In this document: positions 12,574 through 23,822 of the stretch, one piece after another
Position numbering within the stretch: position 1 is the stretch's first letter
Layout: the number at the start of each line of letters is the position of its first letter
From: Rhodocollybia butyracea
Lineage: Eukaryota; Basidiomycota; Agaricomycetes; Agaricales; Omphalotaceae
Direction of reading: 5' to 3'
DNA length: 64,000 nt
NCBI GenBank assembly: GCA_015501585.1
Contig: JADNRY010000048.1
Span: forward strand, 248,001-312,000
Notes under the pieces: model-generated
What the model was told of the DNA's origin: nothing
Databases searched by the model: none
The model's input: the letters and a program-made list of their open reading frames with translations, nothing else
Made by a program: the position numbers and the translations under genes

Positions 12574-12811
12574 GATGAACTTGGATAACGCGCGATGAGC
12601 AAACTGGTTGAAAGCGCGGAAACTGATGAAGCCCACGTGCACAATTCATTACTACTCAGTGCTCTGATTGCTCATATATCGAGGACCGAGGTGTAATTAC
12701 CGAACGTTCGTAAATGTAGTGAAGTTTTACACTGCGAAACTGAATGCCAAATACTGTACAGCTGGAATACAAGATAACTGGTGATATTATACAACAGGTT
12801 CGTGTTACAGG

Positions 12812-14205
12812 TCAAAAGTAAACTTGGAGGGCAGAAGAAGAAAGAGATTCCGTCGGACAGTAAGGACATTTTACACGCCTAAAACAGAAATAAATAAGGT
12901 GTTCACGAATAGTATATAATCTTACCCTGAAGACTTTGCAAGTTTCTGAAGACTATCTCTGGCTACGACATGCCCACAAGTCATCATCATAGGTGGATTG
13001 TGTTCCGTGGATTGCTCTTTAGAAACCGGGCACGTAAAGATGGAATGGTATTGATTTTCCGGCGCAAGATTAATTTCAATCTAGAAAAATCTGGTCAACA
13101 GTTGCAAAGACAAGTAGCTATATACTTACTGGTAATTCGTCTCTCTGACTCCATTCACTCTTCCTTTCTCGCATTACTCGTCGACACTTCTCAATCTTAG
13201 CCAATGCTCCTCCTCCTCCGATATCTCCTACAACTCTCAAAGGTACTTGACGACTCATACCCAAGCTGGCACAATACTCTTTGGCAAATAGTGGTTCCAG
13301 TTCAAAATGTAAGGAGGGTGAAGCTAGGTCCGCATAGTGTGAAGTTTGAAGCCTAGACAAGGGAAGATAGACAGCACAGGCCATAAGCCGTTGGAACTCT
13401 GCTTGGTGATCTTGGAAGAACGGTCGCATTTGCGCTTTGACATATGCAACTGCATCGTGGAAGTTTGCAGGATGAGATGACAGAAGGAGGCGGATGTATT
13501 GAGAACGATGGAGATAGAATTCTAGCGGAGAGCCCCGAGATTGAAGAAATTCTCTATGTCGGCTTGCCCACCTACAACAAATGTAAGCCAAGTATCATAG
13601 AAAATTAAGAGACGTACAACAGAGCAGGACCAATGTCCTGACCCCGGAGTGCCCTCAGGATACTATGCAGCTCAATGAACTGTGATCGTAACTCGGACGG
13701 AATGTCTACGTTTGATTCCTGATGGTTTTAAAGCAACGATATAGCCAAACGCTTCATGTATTCACCTCAAAAAACGCTTGAGCAGCCTCGAATTGCCCAG
13801 TTCTTAGAAAGTGCAGAGCGATAGCTCCTTCTAAAGCCGAAATTGAAGCATCGCTCTCGAACAGATCCGGGTAAGAAGGTAAAGTAGCAGGAAATTTCTG
13901 GATACAAAGTCAGTCATGCATCAACAGAAAGACGGGGACTATACTTTATCTATGGCCTTTCCCAATTTCGCAGTCACAGAGTATATTTCTTTCTGACGAT
14001 CGTCTATTTCCTTCTTCTTTGCTTCTATATTTTGAGAAATGGACTCCCAAGCCTCTTCACTGATATCGTCAATGTTCGCCCTTACGGATTCTAAAGCAAC
14101 CAGCAGGGAGTCGAGAGAGTCTGAAACAGAAGACGCCTTGTTTCGCCCAGAAGATGAGGCGGTAAGCTTTTCGAGCTTGCTCAGTTCCTTGAGCGAGGCG
14201 TCCAT
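12812..14205 (-). CDS. GID2: GID/CTLH E3 ubiquitin ligase RING subunit (Gid2/RMND5)
   Basis: RING-type subunit of the GID/CTLH ubiquitin ligase, which in yeast degrades gluconeogenic enzymes together with Gid9/MAEA. The N-terminus (MDASLKELSKLEKL) is helical and Ser/Glu-rich. Then come a LisH/CTLH region (SELRSQFIELHSIL, LLWASRHREFLQSRGSPLEF) and a CRA region (AYVKAQMRPFFQDHQAEFQ). The C-terminal Gid-type RING reads FTCPVSKEQS, PPMMMTCGHVV, then KCPYCPTES. This degenerate RING with CPVSKEQ and CGH...CPYC is specific to RMND5. The last intron (gtaagatt...tttag, about 12877-12920) splits the RING, and the stop TGA is at 12812-12814. An upstream in-frame ATG at 14226 is possible, but MDASL at 14205 fits better. 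The divergent Nsa1 start lies 90 bp away, so the two probably share a bidirectional promoter. Confidence 0.93.
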
Positions 14206-14295
14206 GGGGAGAGATGAACAACCCAAGTAACCAAGTGTACTTCATTAAGCGCTTAGTACTTATTAGCGCCTATCATTCCAAGTTCACTGTGACTT

Positions 14296-15769
14296 ATGTC
14301 TCGATACTTCATCGGCGATGCTCTCGGTGGTTTAAAAATCCTGCAACCTAGTTCCGACTCTTCTAGTTCGACAGAACTACGTACTTTACGAACAGGAAAT
14401 CAGAACTCTAGTATACAAGCCCTCTCTGCTTGTACTAATTCATCTGCAACTCTGGTACTGTGTTCCTATCACAACTTTTCTGCTTGATAGTCCTTACCGT
14501 TGTAGAAGCACAGCTGTCCGCATGCTATTCGGACGGAAGATCAGAGCTGCTCAGCATCAGCGAAGATGCCACGATAAAAACTTTGCAGCAATGGACAGAA
14601 AATCGACTTAAAGGCCAAAGATATATCGGCTTACATTGCAATGAAAAATCAATCTTTTCTTGTACTTCAAACGGAGCTTTGCGCATGCAGCCTGTCGAGC
14701 AAGAGGAAACCTCAGTGCCCTCTTCTACTACTTCTTTACCCACCCGTCTCTGCGACTGGCGGCTATCTGAAAATCAAGAAACCTTCGCGTACGGCGGCGA
14801 CGAAGTAGGTAGGTCCAGATTAGTCTCTCTAGGATGATTTTGTTGAAATTCAAAATTTTCACATTAGACTTGTCCGTTTGGAACACCGAAAGAGCATTCC
14901 ACAATCGATTTGATGATCTTTCGTCTTCCACGACTACTCAAAAACGAAAACGCGATGGTACACTCTTTCCGGGTGAGGTTTGGCGAGCGAAAAATGTATT
15001 TATGGTTTTCGTCCATCAACTCTCGACGTTCCTATCCCGCTTTTCACAGGTATCCAACGACAAACTTGGACTACGCCAGCCAATACGGATCACGACTCTC
15101 AACTACATATCCTCTTTAGGATCCGACTTTCATATTCTTACTGGAACACAGCTAGGTTCCGTCAGACGATATGACACTAGAGCAGCACGGAAACCTGTTT
15201 CTGACTGGAAGATAGCGAAAATAGGCGGAATAGAGGCACTGGAGCAAAGTTTCAACCCGCAGTACGCTAACATTTCATCTCCAGATCTTTATATGATGAA
15301 ACTAACGTAGTTATAGCGAGGCGTTTGTCAGCGACAGCGGTTCCAACTTGTATGCTGTTGACCTAAGGAATGGACGTATATCATATAGTTACAAGGGTGA
15401 GTCCCACAATCAAACCGTGCATACACCTTTTTCCTACTAAACTTCACAGGGCTGGCTGGTACTGTGACTTCCATAGCTCCTTCTCCGAAGTCCATGGTTT
15501 CAGTCGCTCAAGATCGATACTGTCGCATCCACAGTACTTTTCCTCCTCCAGATCAACCCCACCAACAACAGGAACACAAGGGTGAAGTGCTGGAAAATTT
15601 TTTCACAAAAAGCATACCCACAGCAGTTGTCTGGGACGGCAACAGTTCATGCGTGAACATATCCTCAGAGTCTAAAGAATCAGATGAGGAAGACAACGGA
15701 GTATGGGATGGTATGGAAGAGATAGATGATGACGAAAGCTTAAAAACGAAGAAGAGACGCAATAATTAA
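14296..15769 (+). CDS. NSA1: 60S ribosome biogenesis WD-repeat protein Nsa1/WDR74
   Basis: Nucleolar beta-propeller protein needed for maturation of pre-60S particles. It recruits and releases the AAA ATPase Rix7/NVL2 in yeast and humans. The spliced product begins MSRYFIGDALGGLKIL. Blades read SACYSDGRSELLSISEDATI, DLSVWNTERAF, then GEVWRAKNVSNDKLGLRQPI, the conserved VWxAKNVxND motif of this family. It continues with ILTGTQLGSVRRYDTRAARK, SNLYAVDLRNGRISYSYKG, LAGTVTSIAPSPKSMVS and DRYCRIHSTF. The C-terminus is acidic then basic (DDDESLKTKKRRNN), consistent with nucleolar targeting. About six short introns. Stop TAA at 15767-15769. It is divergent from GID2 on the left and convergent with the E2 gene on the right. 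Confidence 0.88.
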
Positions 15770-15831
15770 TTGCCACCCCGAGAGGGTATATCGGTATATT
15801 ATTACACAATGTCTGCTTTCTTTGTAGTCCT

Positions 15832-17693
15832 CTAAACACTATCTGCAATCAGTCTTTCCGGACTCTCTACATAACCTCTCCAACATTCGACAAATGCAGC
15901 CAGCTCAGCACCTGGATAAACGTAAGATATAAGAATTTCGCGTGTCCTTCAGGATTGACATACCTTCAACTACACGATGATCAGCGGTCCATGAGATGCC
16001 CATCTTCAATCTTCTCTCTCCGGAGCCATCCCCTCGATCAACATCCCAAACCCATTTTGCTCTCCCAAGCGCAACTAGGACATGTATCATCAGCCAAAAC
16101 CATCATCGCGTACAACGATCTTACCTATTGCTACCCCACCGCCAGGAACAAGCACAGGCGCCGCAAAATCACCTGCACCTATTGCACCAACATTGGAGAG
16201 GGAGACCGTTCCGCCTTGTTTTGGCATCTCCTTTGGTGTAAGGCCGCAAGGTATTTGGCGGCCAAGATGGGAGAGATGCTTCAATTGCGACGACAAGGCG
16301 TACATGGAATATGTATCGGCACTTTGCAAAGTTGGAGTATACAACCCGGTGGGCGTTGAAAGTGCCACGTTTATGTCAGAATGAGGGCGAATGGTGAGTG
16401 TGGGTTTCGAAGTTGAGTTTAGTGTGATAGAAGCACGGAATAGAGGCCACTCGATCATGGACTTGGCCAACGTTTTCAGAAGGAATGGAAGATAAGTAAG
16501 ACGCGTATATTTGCCGGATAGAGGAGTTTCTGGCGGCGGAGGGGGCGTGTATACAGACAATGGCGACACTGGTAGAAGTGCAGGGGCAGAAGATTCTGGA
16601 AGGAAATGTGGAGGTATATTCGCGTTTAAAGTTGGCAATAGACCGTGTAAAGCAGTGAGATCAAGGGTTGTAGAGTATCTATGACTCCGTGTTCAATAAC
16701 AGAACGCACAAAAACAGCAGTTTGGCTTACCCGAAATGAGGTATTTGAAGACTCTGATGAGGAACATTAGTTTTAAATACTCGCATGATCGGAGTCGGGC
16801 GCACCTTTTCCATCGCTTTCCACATACCATAGCGCGTTCTACTAAGCTCAACGACAACGTTTTCAGTCTGTCCGTGGGCTTCTACTCGAGTCGGATGCTG
16901 TGTTGAAGCTGAAGCGCCAGCAGACAAATACTGTTCCACATCCCGCCTGTCGATTCTTCCATCTCTTCCACTTCCCGGAACAAGCTGGGAAAGGTCGACT
17001 CCGTTCTGGCGTGCAAAATGACGAACTGAAGGAGTAGCCAAAACCGGTGCATCATGTCCAGGGCCATCGACCTCTGGGGTAAATGTGGGGTCCATGGGAT
17101 GTTTCCGTCGGACGGTTGTTGATGACGGTAACGGTTCCTCTGTATTCTCTTCACTACTTACCGTCGATGTTGGAGTCTCAAAAGATTCGATTGGTAAAGT
17201 GTCAGTGTTCAGAGGCTCCGCGACGCTTGTGTCTACACTGTCCGCGATCTCTTTCATCACTTCAATCAAGCAGAGATTAGATCCGACTTTGGCAACTTCT
17301 CCTTCCTGAACTAGTAGTTTGGCGACTACTCCGTCAAATGGGCTTGTAATTTCCTGATCAGATATTCGTCACCGTATAACGCAAGTTGAGGATTAAAGGG
17401 TACATACAACGCTAGCCTTGTCGCTTTGAACCTCACATAATGGATCAAATGCCTGAATCATATCATTTGGCTTAACATTCCTGAAAGATTCTCAATCATA
17501 GGGTTCACTGAACGAAGAAAGTGACTTGCCATTTTATCAGCTCACACTCTGTGATACCTTCACCGATGTCAGCCAATTTGAACTGTTCGATGACCTTTCG
17601 AGAGTTTTGCACGCGACGACTGGTATGTAGACATGCAACGAGAAACCTCTTCCCCGCCAAGTGCTGCTGGAGGCGACGCGATACTAATAGCAT
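15832..17693 (-). CDS. Branched-chain 2-oxoacid dehydrogenase E2 (dihydrolipoyl acyltransferase)
   Basis: Mitochondrial E2 core that transfers acyl groups from lipoyl to CoA in catabolism of Leu, Ile and Val. The chosen start at 17693 gives an Arg-rich mitochondrial presequence (MLLVSRRLQQHLAGKRF). The lipoyl domain follows (FKLADIGEGITECELIKW; swinging-arm lysine in EVQSDKASVEI), then a Glu/Thr/Ser-rich linker. The E3-binding domain reads LATPSVRHFARQNGVDLSQL and GRDGRIDRRDVEQYL. The catalytic domain reads TRYGMWKAMEKV, INVALSTPTGLYTP and GGTVSLSNVGAIG, and ends with DHRVVEGAELAAF. The E3-binding sequence and the lipoyl motif IGEGITECE fit DBT better than the pyruvate or 2-oxoglutarate E2s. 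The active-site motif has Glu where the family's HRxxDG consensus has Asp. Stop TAG at 15832-15834. An additional upstream 5' exon near 17820 is possible. Confidence 0.9.
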
Positions 17694-18012
17694 GGCAGAG
17701 AAGAAGGATGAGTTCCGGCCGGTCCGTGGTAAGTACTCTATGCTGGCGCTTAATCTAATAATATATGACATCATTACATACCTTTCGTTTGCAGCTTTGA
17801 CGCTTTGCATTTTCGATACCATGATATCCGCTGGAAACACCCTGTAGTATCGAATTTTCTCAAAATCGAAGAGATTCACACTCTAGAAAATCCCATATGT
17901 TTGCGCTCTAGTCTTTTTCTAACATTATTCCAGACCTGATGTACAAAATATCCATCTTATATCTGGCAGGCCTCGTACGCCGAAAGATAGAATCGCACGA
18001 CTATACTGAAAA
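17694..18012. other. Intergenic region and left edge of the duplicated block
   Basis: Upstream region of the E2 gene and 3' flank of the hydrolase gene. From about 17908 the sequence (gcgctctagtcttttt) reappears at about 21985, so the duplication includes roughly 100 bp of 3' flank. Confidence 0.5.
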
Positions 18013-19715
18013 CTAGAGCCTAGCTCTCGTCTCCGCTGTCGAAATCTCCTTCAAATACTTCTCCATCTCCTTCCCAAGCACCTCTGGCTTCTCATGAACT
18101 ATAAGATGTGAACAATCCTCAACAACGAAATGACTGCTATTTTCTGGTCGAAGCCAAACACGGTGCTGGGTTGCATTTGGTCGCGCATCCAACCTATGTG
18201 TTGATGGTTAGTGTGATGACAACATCGCTGCAAGAGGAGATACGTACTGGGGGTGGCCAGGGCCATGCATCGCCCATCTAAGTTTGATCCTTGGGTCCAA
18301 CTCCTGCCTATGCAGCCTCGTCCACACCTCAGGGGCACCTATCTCTGCATCATTGAAGATGATAGCCTCTTGTACCGGAGATGTTTTCAATCGGATTAAC
18401 CCATCCTCGTCCTGATACAACCCAGCTTCAACATACAGCTCCAAAACTCTGGGATCCCAAGCACGAAAGAATGGAGATTGTAAAAATCCCTTGCGTGCCT
18501 CTTCGCGGGTTTTCCAAACCGCGCGTCTACTCAATGCACCCAGAGCTAGGAAATGAGGCACATAGAAAATGTCGACAGTGGGGTAGAGGATAACAGGATC
18601 GACAAGGAAGAGGGACGCGAAAAGAGACGGATGGGAGAGAGCCGCCATAGGTCTAAAAACATAGTTAGATTGTCGTAGATTAAGTATGGATCTGGAAACA
18701 CTAACGATACAGCACCACCAAAACTATGGCCAAATGCACAGATAGGCAACCGGGGACTGTCAGATCCAAGGAAGCCACTTCGGAGGCGCCGCTCTACCTC
18801 GGGCTGCGGGACACGATCCAAGTGGACTGGTAAAGGTGCAGAACTGAAGGAAGTTGGCAGGAAGTGGGTTAAGAAAGTAAGCAGATCTCTTGCAACGGTT
18901 CTTGTATACACTTTTAGAAAATTAGGCCTGAGATTTCCGAAACAGAAAGATAGATACTTACTCATGGTGGTAAGTTTGCCCTTGTTCAACAATGCTGAAT
19001 CTCCATGACTGACAACATCCCATACCCAAAGTTCCTGAACCAAAGATTGGGTCTCGGGAGAAGACAATAACGACAATATGGTCGGTTCCCACTCCTAGAT
19101 AGATCATCATCAACGGCATCAACGGGTATACGAGGGCACAATTAGAAAAGATTCGAACCGCTTTGTGGAAGCCATTAGCATGGGCACAGAACAAAGTATA
19201 GCCGCCCTTTACATCTGACGTCCGATAGTATCTGTTTAGGCACAACCACAATAATTTCTGCTGAGGTTTATAGCCTGTTTCTTCATACGTCCTTCTTATT
19301 TCGCGAAGTGTCGCTTCGGATTTCTGAACAAATGCTTTCCTTTCTTCCTTAGACATACTGCCGTCGGAAGGCAACAAACCAGGTAATTCGACATCGGAAT
19401 CTTCGCGATGATAGGCGGCGGGGACTATATGTGTGGACAGGTTGTAAGGGATCCGAGTGTCACCATCCCATATAGGTTTTCTTTGAGGGGTAGGAAGATC
19501 AGGTCTTGGTAGAGGTTCTGGAGGTGGGTACACAGAGGAAATCTGAACGGGAACGCCTGGATAAGCGTATTTTGGTAGCCTTGGTGGTCCGTGTATCTCT
19601 GCCGGTCTGGGGAAGGAAAGAGAAGACATGGAGATGCGTACACATCTTGCTACTTGGGGGTCACGAACGGACCATTTGAATCCCGGTTACCCGAGAAAAT
19701 CAGAAGATCTTTACT
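17908..19715. repeat. Duplicated block, copy 1 (intact gene)
   Basis: About 1.8 kb repeated in the same orientation at about 21985-23822. It covers the whole hydrolase gene, its introns, about 100 bp of 3' flank and a more diverged promoter stretch (tacccgag...aaaatcag). Identity by eye is very high in exons and somewhat lower in flanks and introns, so the duplication is recent but not brand new. Confidence 0.85.
18013..19629 (-). CDS. Alpha/beta-hydrolase with peroxisomal targeting signal (Lpx1/AKT2-like), intact copy
   Basis: Serine hydrolase of the alpha/beta fold. The spliced protein starts MSSLSFPRPAEIHGPPRL, has the early-strand block YTLFCAHANGFHKA followed by EWEPTILSLLSS, and then LWVWDVVSHGDSALLNKG. 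The nucleophile elbow is FGHSFGGAVS (Ser in GxSxG), and a cap region follows with ALSRRAVWKTREEARKGF. The C-terminal catalytic His lies in DCSHLIVHEKP. The last three residues are Ala-Arg-Leu, a plausible variant PTS1, suggesting peroxisomal import. This architecture resembles yeast Lpx1 and the AKT2-type hydrolases of fungal secondary metabolism. The substrate cannot be read from sequence. Five or so short introns, all joins in frame. A second, broken copy lies 4 kb to the right. Confidence 0.8.
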
Positions 19716-19999
19716 CGTCTTGAGAGAATACCAAGTCGATTTAAGGCAAAGTTGTGAAACAAGTTTAAGTGCATGCGATCGGAAAGGAGGCGGTGATAAA
19801 GCTGGACAGATAAGGGGCGCATTCGAGGTAGGGAAACACACAGTATTCAGATGTGCCAGCGTAAGGGGAGTCGTTGATTTCTTGAAGCTCATCAGGAAGC
19901 GTTATAACCTTGAGTATGGATCATGTGAGTATAAGCGATAAATTAATATACCATCAACTACCATGCAGGCTAGTGAGGTTTACGAATGAGAAATGAATG
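19716..19999. other. Intergenic sequence between duplicated block copy 1 and the minisatellite
   Basis: No gene recognised. This is the far upstream region of the intact hydrolase copy. Short ORFs on both strands show no motif. Confidence 0.35.
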
Positions 20000-20122
20000 C
20001 TGCGATACACTGGCATGAATGGAATTTTGCCGCGATACGCTGGCCTGAATAAATATTAACCGTGATGCCCTGGTATGAAACCGCGATACGCTGGCATGAA
20101 TAACCGCGACGCTGGCATGAAT
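20000..20122. repeat. Degenerate minisatellite, unit about 21-30 bp
   Basis: Five diverged copies of a unit close to CCGCGATACGCTGGCATGAAT occur in tandem, with variable spacers of a few A/T-rich bases. Examples are tgcgatacactggcatgaat, cgcgatacgctggcctgaat, cgtgatgccctggtatgaaa and ccgcgatacgctggcatgaa. A further remnant (gccgcgatgcgcaggcgaaat) lies near 20182. It sits just downstream of the frameshifted minus-strand gene, between the two hydrolase copies. Confidence 0.75.
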
Positions 20123-20238
20123 GTATCATAGTCTGCCACCATAAGGTAGCAAGACAAGACCACAAATAAAAATTTTGATTTGCCGCGATGCGCAGGCGAA
20201 ATTAAAATCGGGGAGAAATAATGTAAGAAAATATTGAC

Positions 20239-21552
20239 TCACCGGAATGTATTAGAGACGGACAATCTGGGTATAACAAGGCTAGTCAGTTCTGCAGGAA
20301 CAAGAAGAATGACGTTCGCGAGCGGAGTGAGAGGCTCCGCATAATGAGCATATATGTGCGAGTGCGCATCTGTCTCCATGCCTGCAGGTAACGACCACAT
20401 TGTATCCAACACAAATCCTCTTTCCTTTATACTCTCCATATTTTGCCTAGATAAATCCGGTTCCGCGGTCCAATTCACAGAAGGGGAAAGGACCGTGCAC
20501 TCTGTCAGTGTCTGTAAGCTATGTCCACATCCAATGCATCTCGCCTCGGGAAGGCCACCTCGGGCGTGTTCCGAAAACAGCGTCGCCCCAGCATTTGAAG
20601 CAGGAGTGTATGTAGATGCATGAGATGAAGAAGAACGGTGTGAATTCTTCTCCTCGGAGTAGGCAGTGGACAATGAAAGCTGCTTGGATTCAGCGATGAT
20701 GGGATACATATTAGCCTCTGCGAGAACCAGAGACATGTTGTAATATGCTTCGTCAAAAGCTTCACCGCGCGCGCAATGGCGGGCACGGAGCTCGATCTCT
20801 TTAGGAAGCCAGATATCAAAGAGTCCCGTTGGTTTTTAAAGAAATCCAGGCGTGAACATTTGGGGTCACCTCCGTATCTCTGCAATTCAAACGCGAAGCA
20901 TTGACTCGTGGCCTCTATCCACTGGTTTATACGGACTTCTTCATCCTTGAGTGGACCGATTCCCTTCTCATCCTTCAAGATCTTGCCAATGTCGTCGATG
21001 TCAATGACATAGGTCTTTAGACCAGGGACACATTTCTGATTGTGAAGGTGGAGTTTGCTAATGACCTTCTCACCGGTGGGTGGGTAGAAGAAAGCTAGCG
21101 GGAGTACATAGTGGTGTCGTGCAGTTCCGAAAATGCAACTGGGAAAACCAAGCGTATGGGCATGGCCAGGTTTCAAGTCACAGGCTGAACGTCAGATTCT
21201 GGTCCCAGTGGTGTGGAAGTTTCGCTGTGGCGGCCAGTACCTCCCAAACACTGTTACCCGAAGTAACCTTCTCTTTTGCATCTTCCTCATTGGCCTTCCT
21301 CATCTCCACTATTGCATGAGGCCCTAGAACTGGCATGAGCTCTGCGAAGAGAGCGGGATCCTTCCTGAGACCGTCAAAGACTTCATCGTCCAGTGAGATG
21401 ATGGATTCCATGGCGGAAATATCCATATCTGCTTCTACAGGACGACTGGGAGTTACAGCACCAGCCAGAGTGCTTTCTACAGCTTTCGCGTGCCTAGCGC
21501 GTGCCATCCCCCTTTCCAACTGCTTCTCCCGACAATTGTCGTTACGCGCCAT
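20239..21552 (-). pseudogene. Unknown gene broken by two single-base frameshifts
   Basis: Three overlapping frames on the minus strand read as one protein if two single-base shifts are allowed. Frame one starts MARNDNCREKQLERGMARAR (21552) and runs to WDQNLTFSL. A one-base excess near 21183-21187 moves the reading to LKPGHAHTLGFPSC, continuing YYxLPLAFFYPPTGEKV-like sequence and LKTYVIDIDDIGKILKDEKG. A one-base deficit in the A-run near 20835-20842 moves it to PTGLFDIWLPKEIELRARH and then EAFDEAYYNMSLVLAEAN, ending near 20239. There the sequence CGGTGAGTC looks like a splice donor rather than an end, so a further exon may exist. No catalytic motif is recognised. Two shifts with otherwise clean flanking frames suggest a recent pseudogene or assembly errors. 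Confidence 0.6.
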
Positions 21553-21984
21553 GATTCCCGCGTTTTCTTGAGAATAGACTTTATTGGAAGCTTTTTGAGT
21601 GCTGTATTAACCTCCGGGGAGACGCGAGTTCGTTTCCGACGTGTATACCGGTAAAAGGAGGGGTGATGGGGTTGGAAGCGCTTCAGGAGTCTTGGCGAGC
21701 CCTGTCGTCTGCCATCTCGAGAAGGCGAAGTTGTTGAAAAGACTGGTTTTTTTGAATGTCGCGCGACGACGAGCTATAAATTGAGCGTTGTTAGGACCGA
21801 CTCCAGCTACGGACTAAGCGGTGTAAGACCGACTTTCCAGAAGGCGTAGTGAGAGCTGAAAAATATTGACGGGCTGGACTTCGTACGCGATGATGAGAGT
21901 TGGTGAATGGTGATAGGGCAAGTGATAAGCGCTTGTCGATGATGCCGATTCTCACGTCTCACGTCTTCCTATTAGAATAGAAAT
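21553..21984. other. Intergenic, upstream of the frameshifted gene
   Basis: No gene recognised. G-rich stretches such as aaaggaggggtgatgggg near 21654 are present. The duplicated block begins at its right edge. Confidence 0.35.
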
Positions 21985-23822
21985 GCGCTCTAGTCTTTTT
22001 TTCAGCGATCTGATGTTTGAAGTACAAAATAACCATTTTTTATCTAACAGGCCTCGGATGCCGAAAGATAGAATCGCACGACTATACTGAAACTAGAGCC
22101 TAGCTCTCGTCTCCGCTGTCGAAATCTCCTTCAAATACTTCTCCATTTCCTTCCCAAGCACCTCTGGCTTCTCATGAACTATAAGGTGTGAACAATCCTC
22201 AACAACGAAATGGCTGCTATTTTCTGGTCGAAGCCAAACGCGGTGTTGGGTTGCATTTGATCGCGCATCCAGCCTATGTGTTAATGGTTAGTGTGATGAC
22301 AACATTGCTGCAAGAGGAGATACGTACTGGGGGTGGCCAGGGCCATGCATCGCCCATCTAAGTTTGATCCTCGGGTCTAACTCCTGCCTATGCAGCCTCG
22401 TCCACACCTCAGGGGCACCTATCTCTGCATCATTGAAGATGATAGCCTCTTGTACCGGAGATGTTTTCAATCGGATTAGCCCATCCTCGTCCTGATACAA
22501 CCCAGCTTCAACATACAGCTCCAAAACTCGAGGATCCCAAGCACGAAAGAATGGAGATTGTAAGAATCCCTTGCGTGCCTCTTCGCGGGTTTTCCAAACC
22601 GCGCGTCTACTCAATGCACCCAGGGCTAGGAAATTAGGCACGTAAAAAAAGTCGACAGTGGGGTAGAGGATAACGGATCGACAAGGAAGAGAGATGTGAA
22701 AAGAGACGGATGGGAGAGAGCTGCCATAGGTCTAAACACATAGTTAGATTGTCGTAGATTGAGTATGGATCTGGAAACACTAACGATACAGCACCACCCA
22801 GACTATGGCCAAATGCACAGATAGGCAACCGGGGACTGTCAGATCCAAGGAAGCCACTTCGGAGGCGCCGCTCTACCTCGGGCTGCGGGACACGATCCAA
22901 GTGGACTGGTAAAGGTGCAGAACTGAAGGAAGTTGGCAGGAAGTGGGTTAAGAAAGTAAGCAGATCTCTTGCAACGGTTCTTGTATACACTTTTAGAAAA
23001 TTAGACCTGAGACTTTCGAAACAGAAAGATAGATACTTACTCATGGTGGTGAGTTTGCCCTTGTTCAACAATGCTGAATCTCCATGACTGACAACATCCC
23101 ATACCCAAATTTCCTGAACCAGAGATTGGGTCTCGGGAGAAGACAATAACGACAATATGGTCGGTTCCCACTCCTAGGTAGGTTATCATCAGCGGGTATA
23201 CGAGGGCACAATTAAAAATGATTCGAACCGCTTTGTGGAAGCCATTAGCATGGGCACAGAACAAAGTATAGCCGCCCTTTACATCTGACGTCCGATAGTA
23301 TCTGTTTAGGCACAACCACAATAATTTCTGCTGAGGTTTATAGCCTGTTTCTTCATACGTCCTTCTTATTTCGCGAAGTGTCGCTTCAGATTTCTGAACA
23401 AATGCTTTCCTTTCTTCCTTGGACATACTGCCGTCGGAAGGCAACAAAGCCAGGCAATACAACATCTGAATCTTCACGATGATAGGCAGCGGGGACTATA
23501 TGTGTGGACAGGTTGTAAGGGATCCGAGCGTCACCATCCCATATAGGTTTTCTTTGAGGGGTAGGAAGATCAGGTCTTGGTAGAGGTTCTGGAGGTGGGT
23601 ACACAGAGGAAATCTGAACGGGAACGCCTGGATAAGCGTATTTTGGTAGCCTTGGTGGTCCGGGTATCTCTGCCGGTCTGGGGAAGGAAAGAGAAGACAT
23701 GGAGATGCGTACACATCTTGCTACATAGTTGGGTTTAAATCAAAGCGTATTACCCGAGGTTACGACCGGACCGCTTGAGTGCCGGTACCCGAGCCCCATC
23801 ATCAAAATCAGATGATCTTTCC
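21985..23822. repeat. Duplicated block, copy 2 (pseudogene copy)
   Basis: Direct repeat of the block at about 17908-19715. Copy 2 differs by scattered substitutions, a 12-nt shortening in the second intron (near 23180) and at least two single-base indels in exons. The promoter-side boundary is blurred by extra bases near 23735-23810. Confidence 0.85.
22093..23700 (-). pseudogene. Alpha/beta-hydrolase copy 2, frameshifted
   Basis: Near-identical to the gene at 18013-19629, including the ATG (23700), the nucleophile elbow (FGHSLGGAVS, Phe to Leu), the His block and the Ala-Arg-Leu end. Two single-base changes break the frame relative to copy 1. One is an extra base near 23449: copy 1 reads gcaacaaacc, copy 2 gcaacaaagcc, which shifts the frame within the N-terminal LPGLLPSDGS segment. 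The other is a missing base near 22674 (copy 1 ggataacaggatc, copy 2 ggataacggatc), which shifts the frame in the block after the nucleophile. Either alone would truncate the enzyme. It appears to be a decaying paralogue unless these are sequencing errors. Confidence 0.8.
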
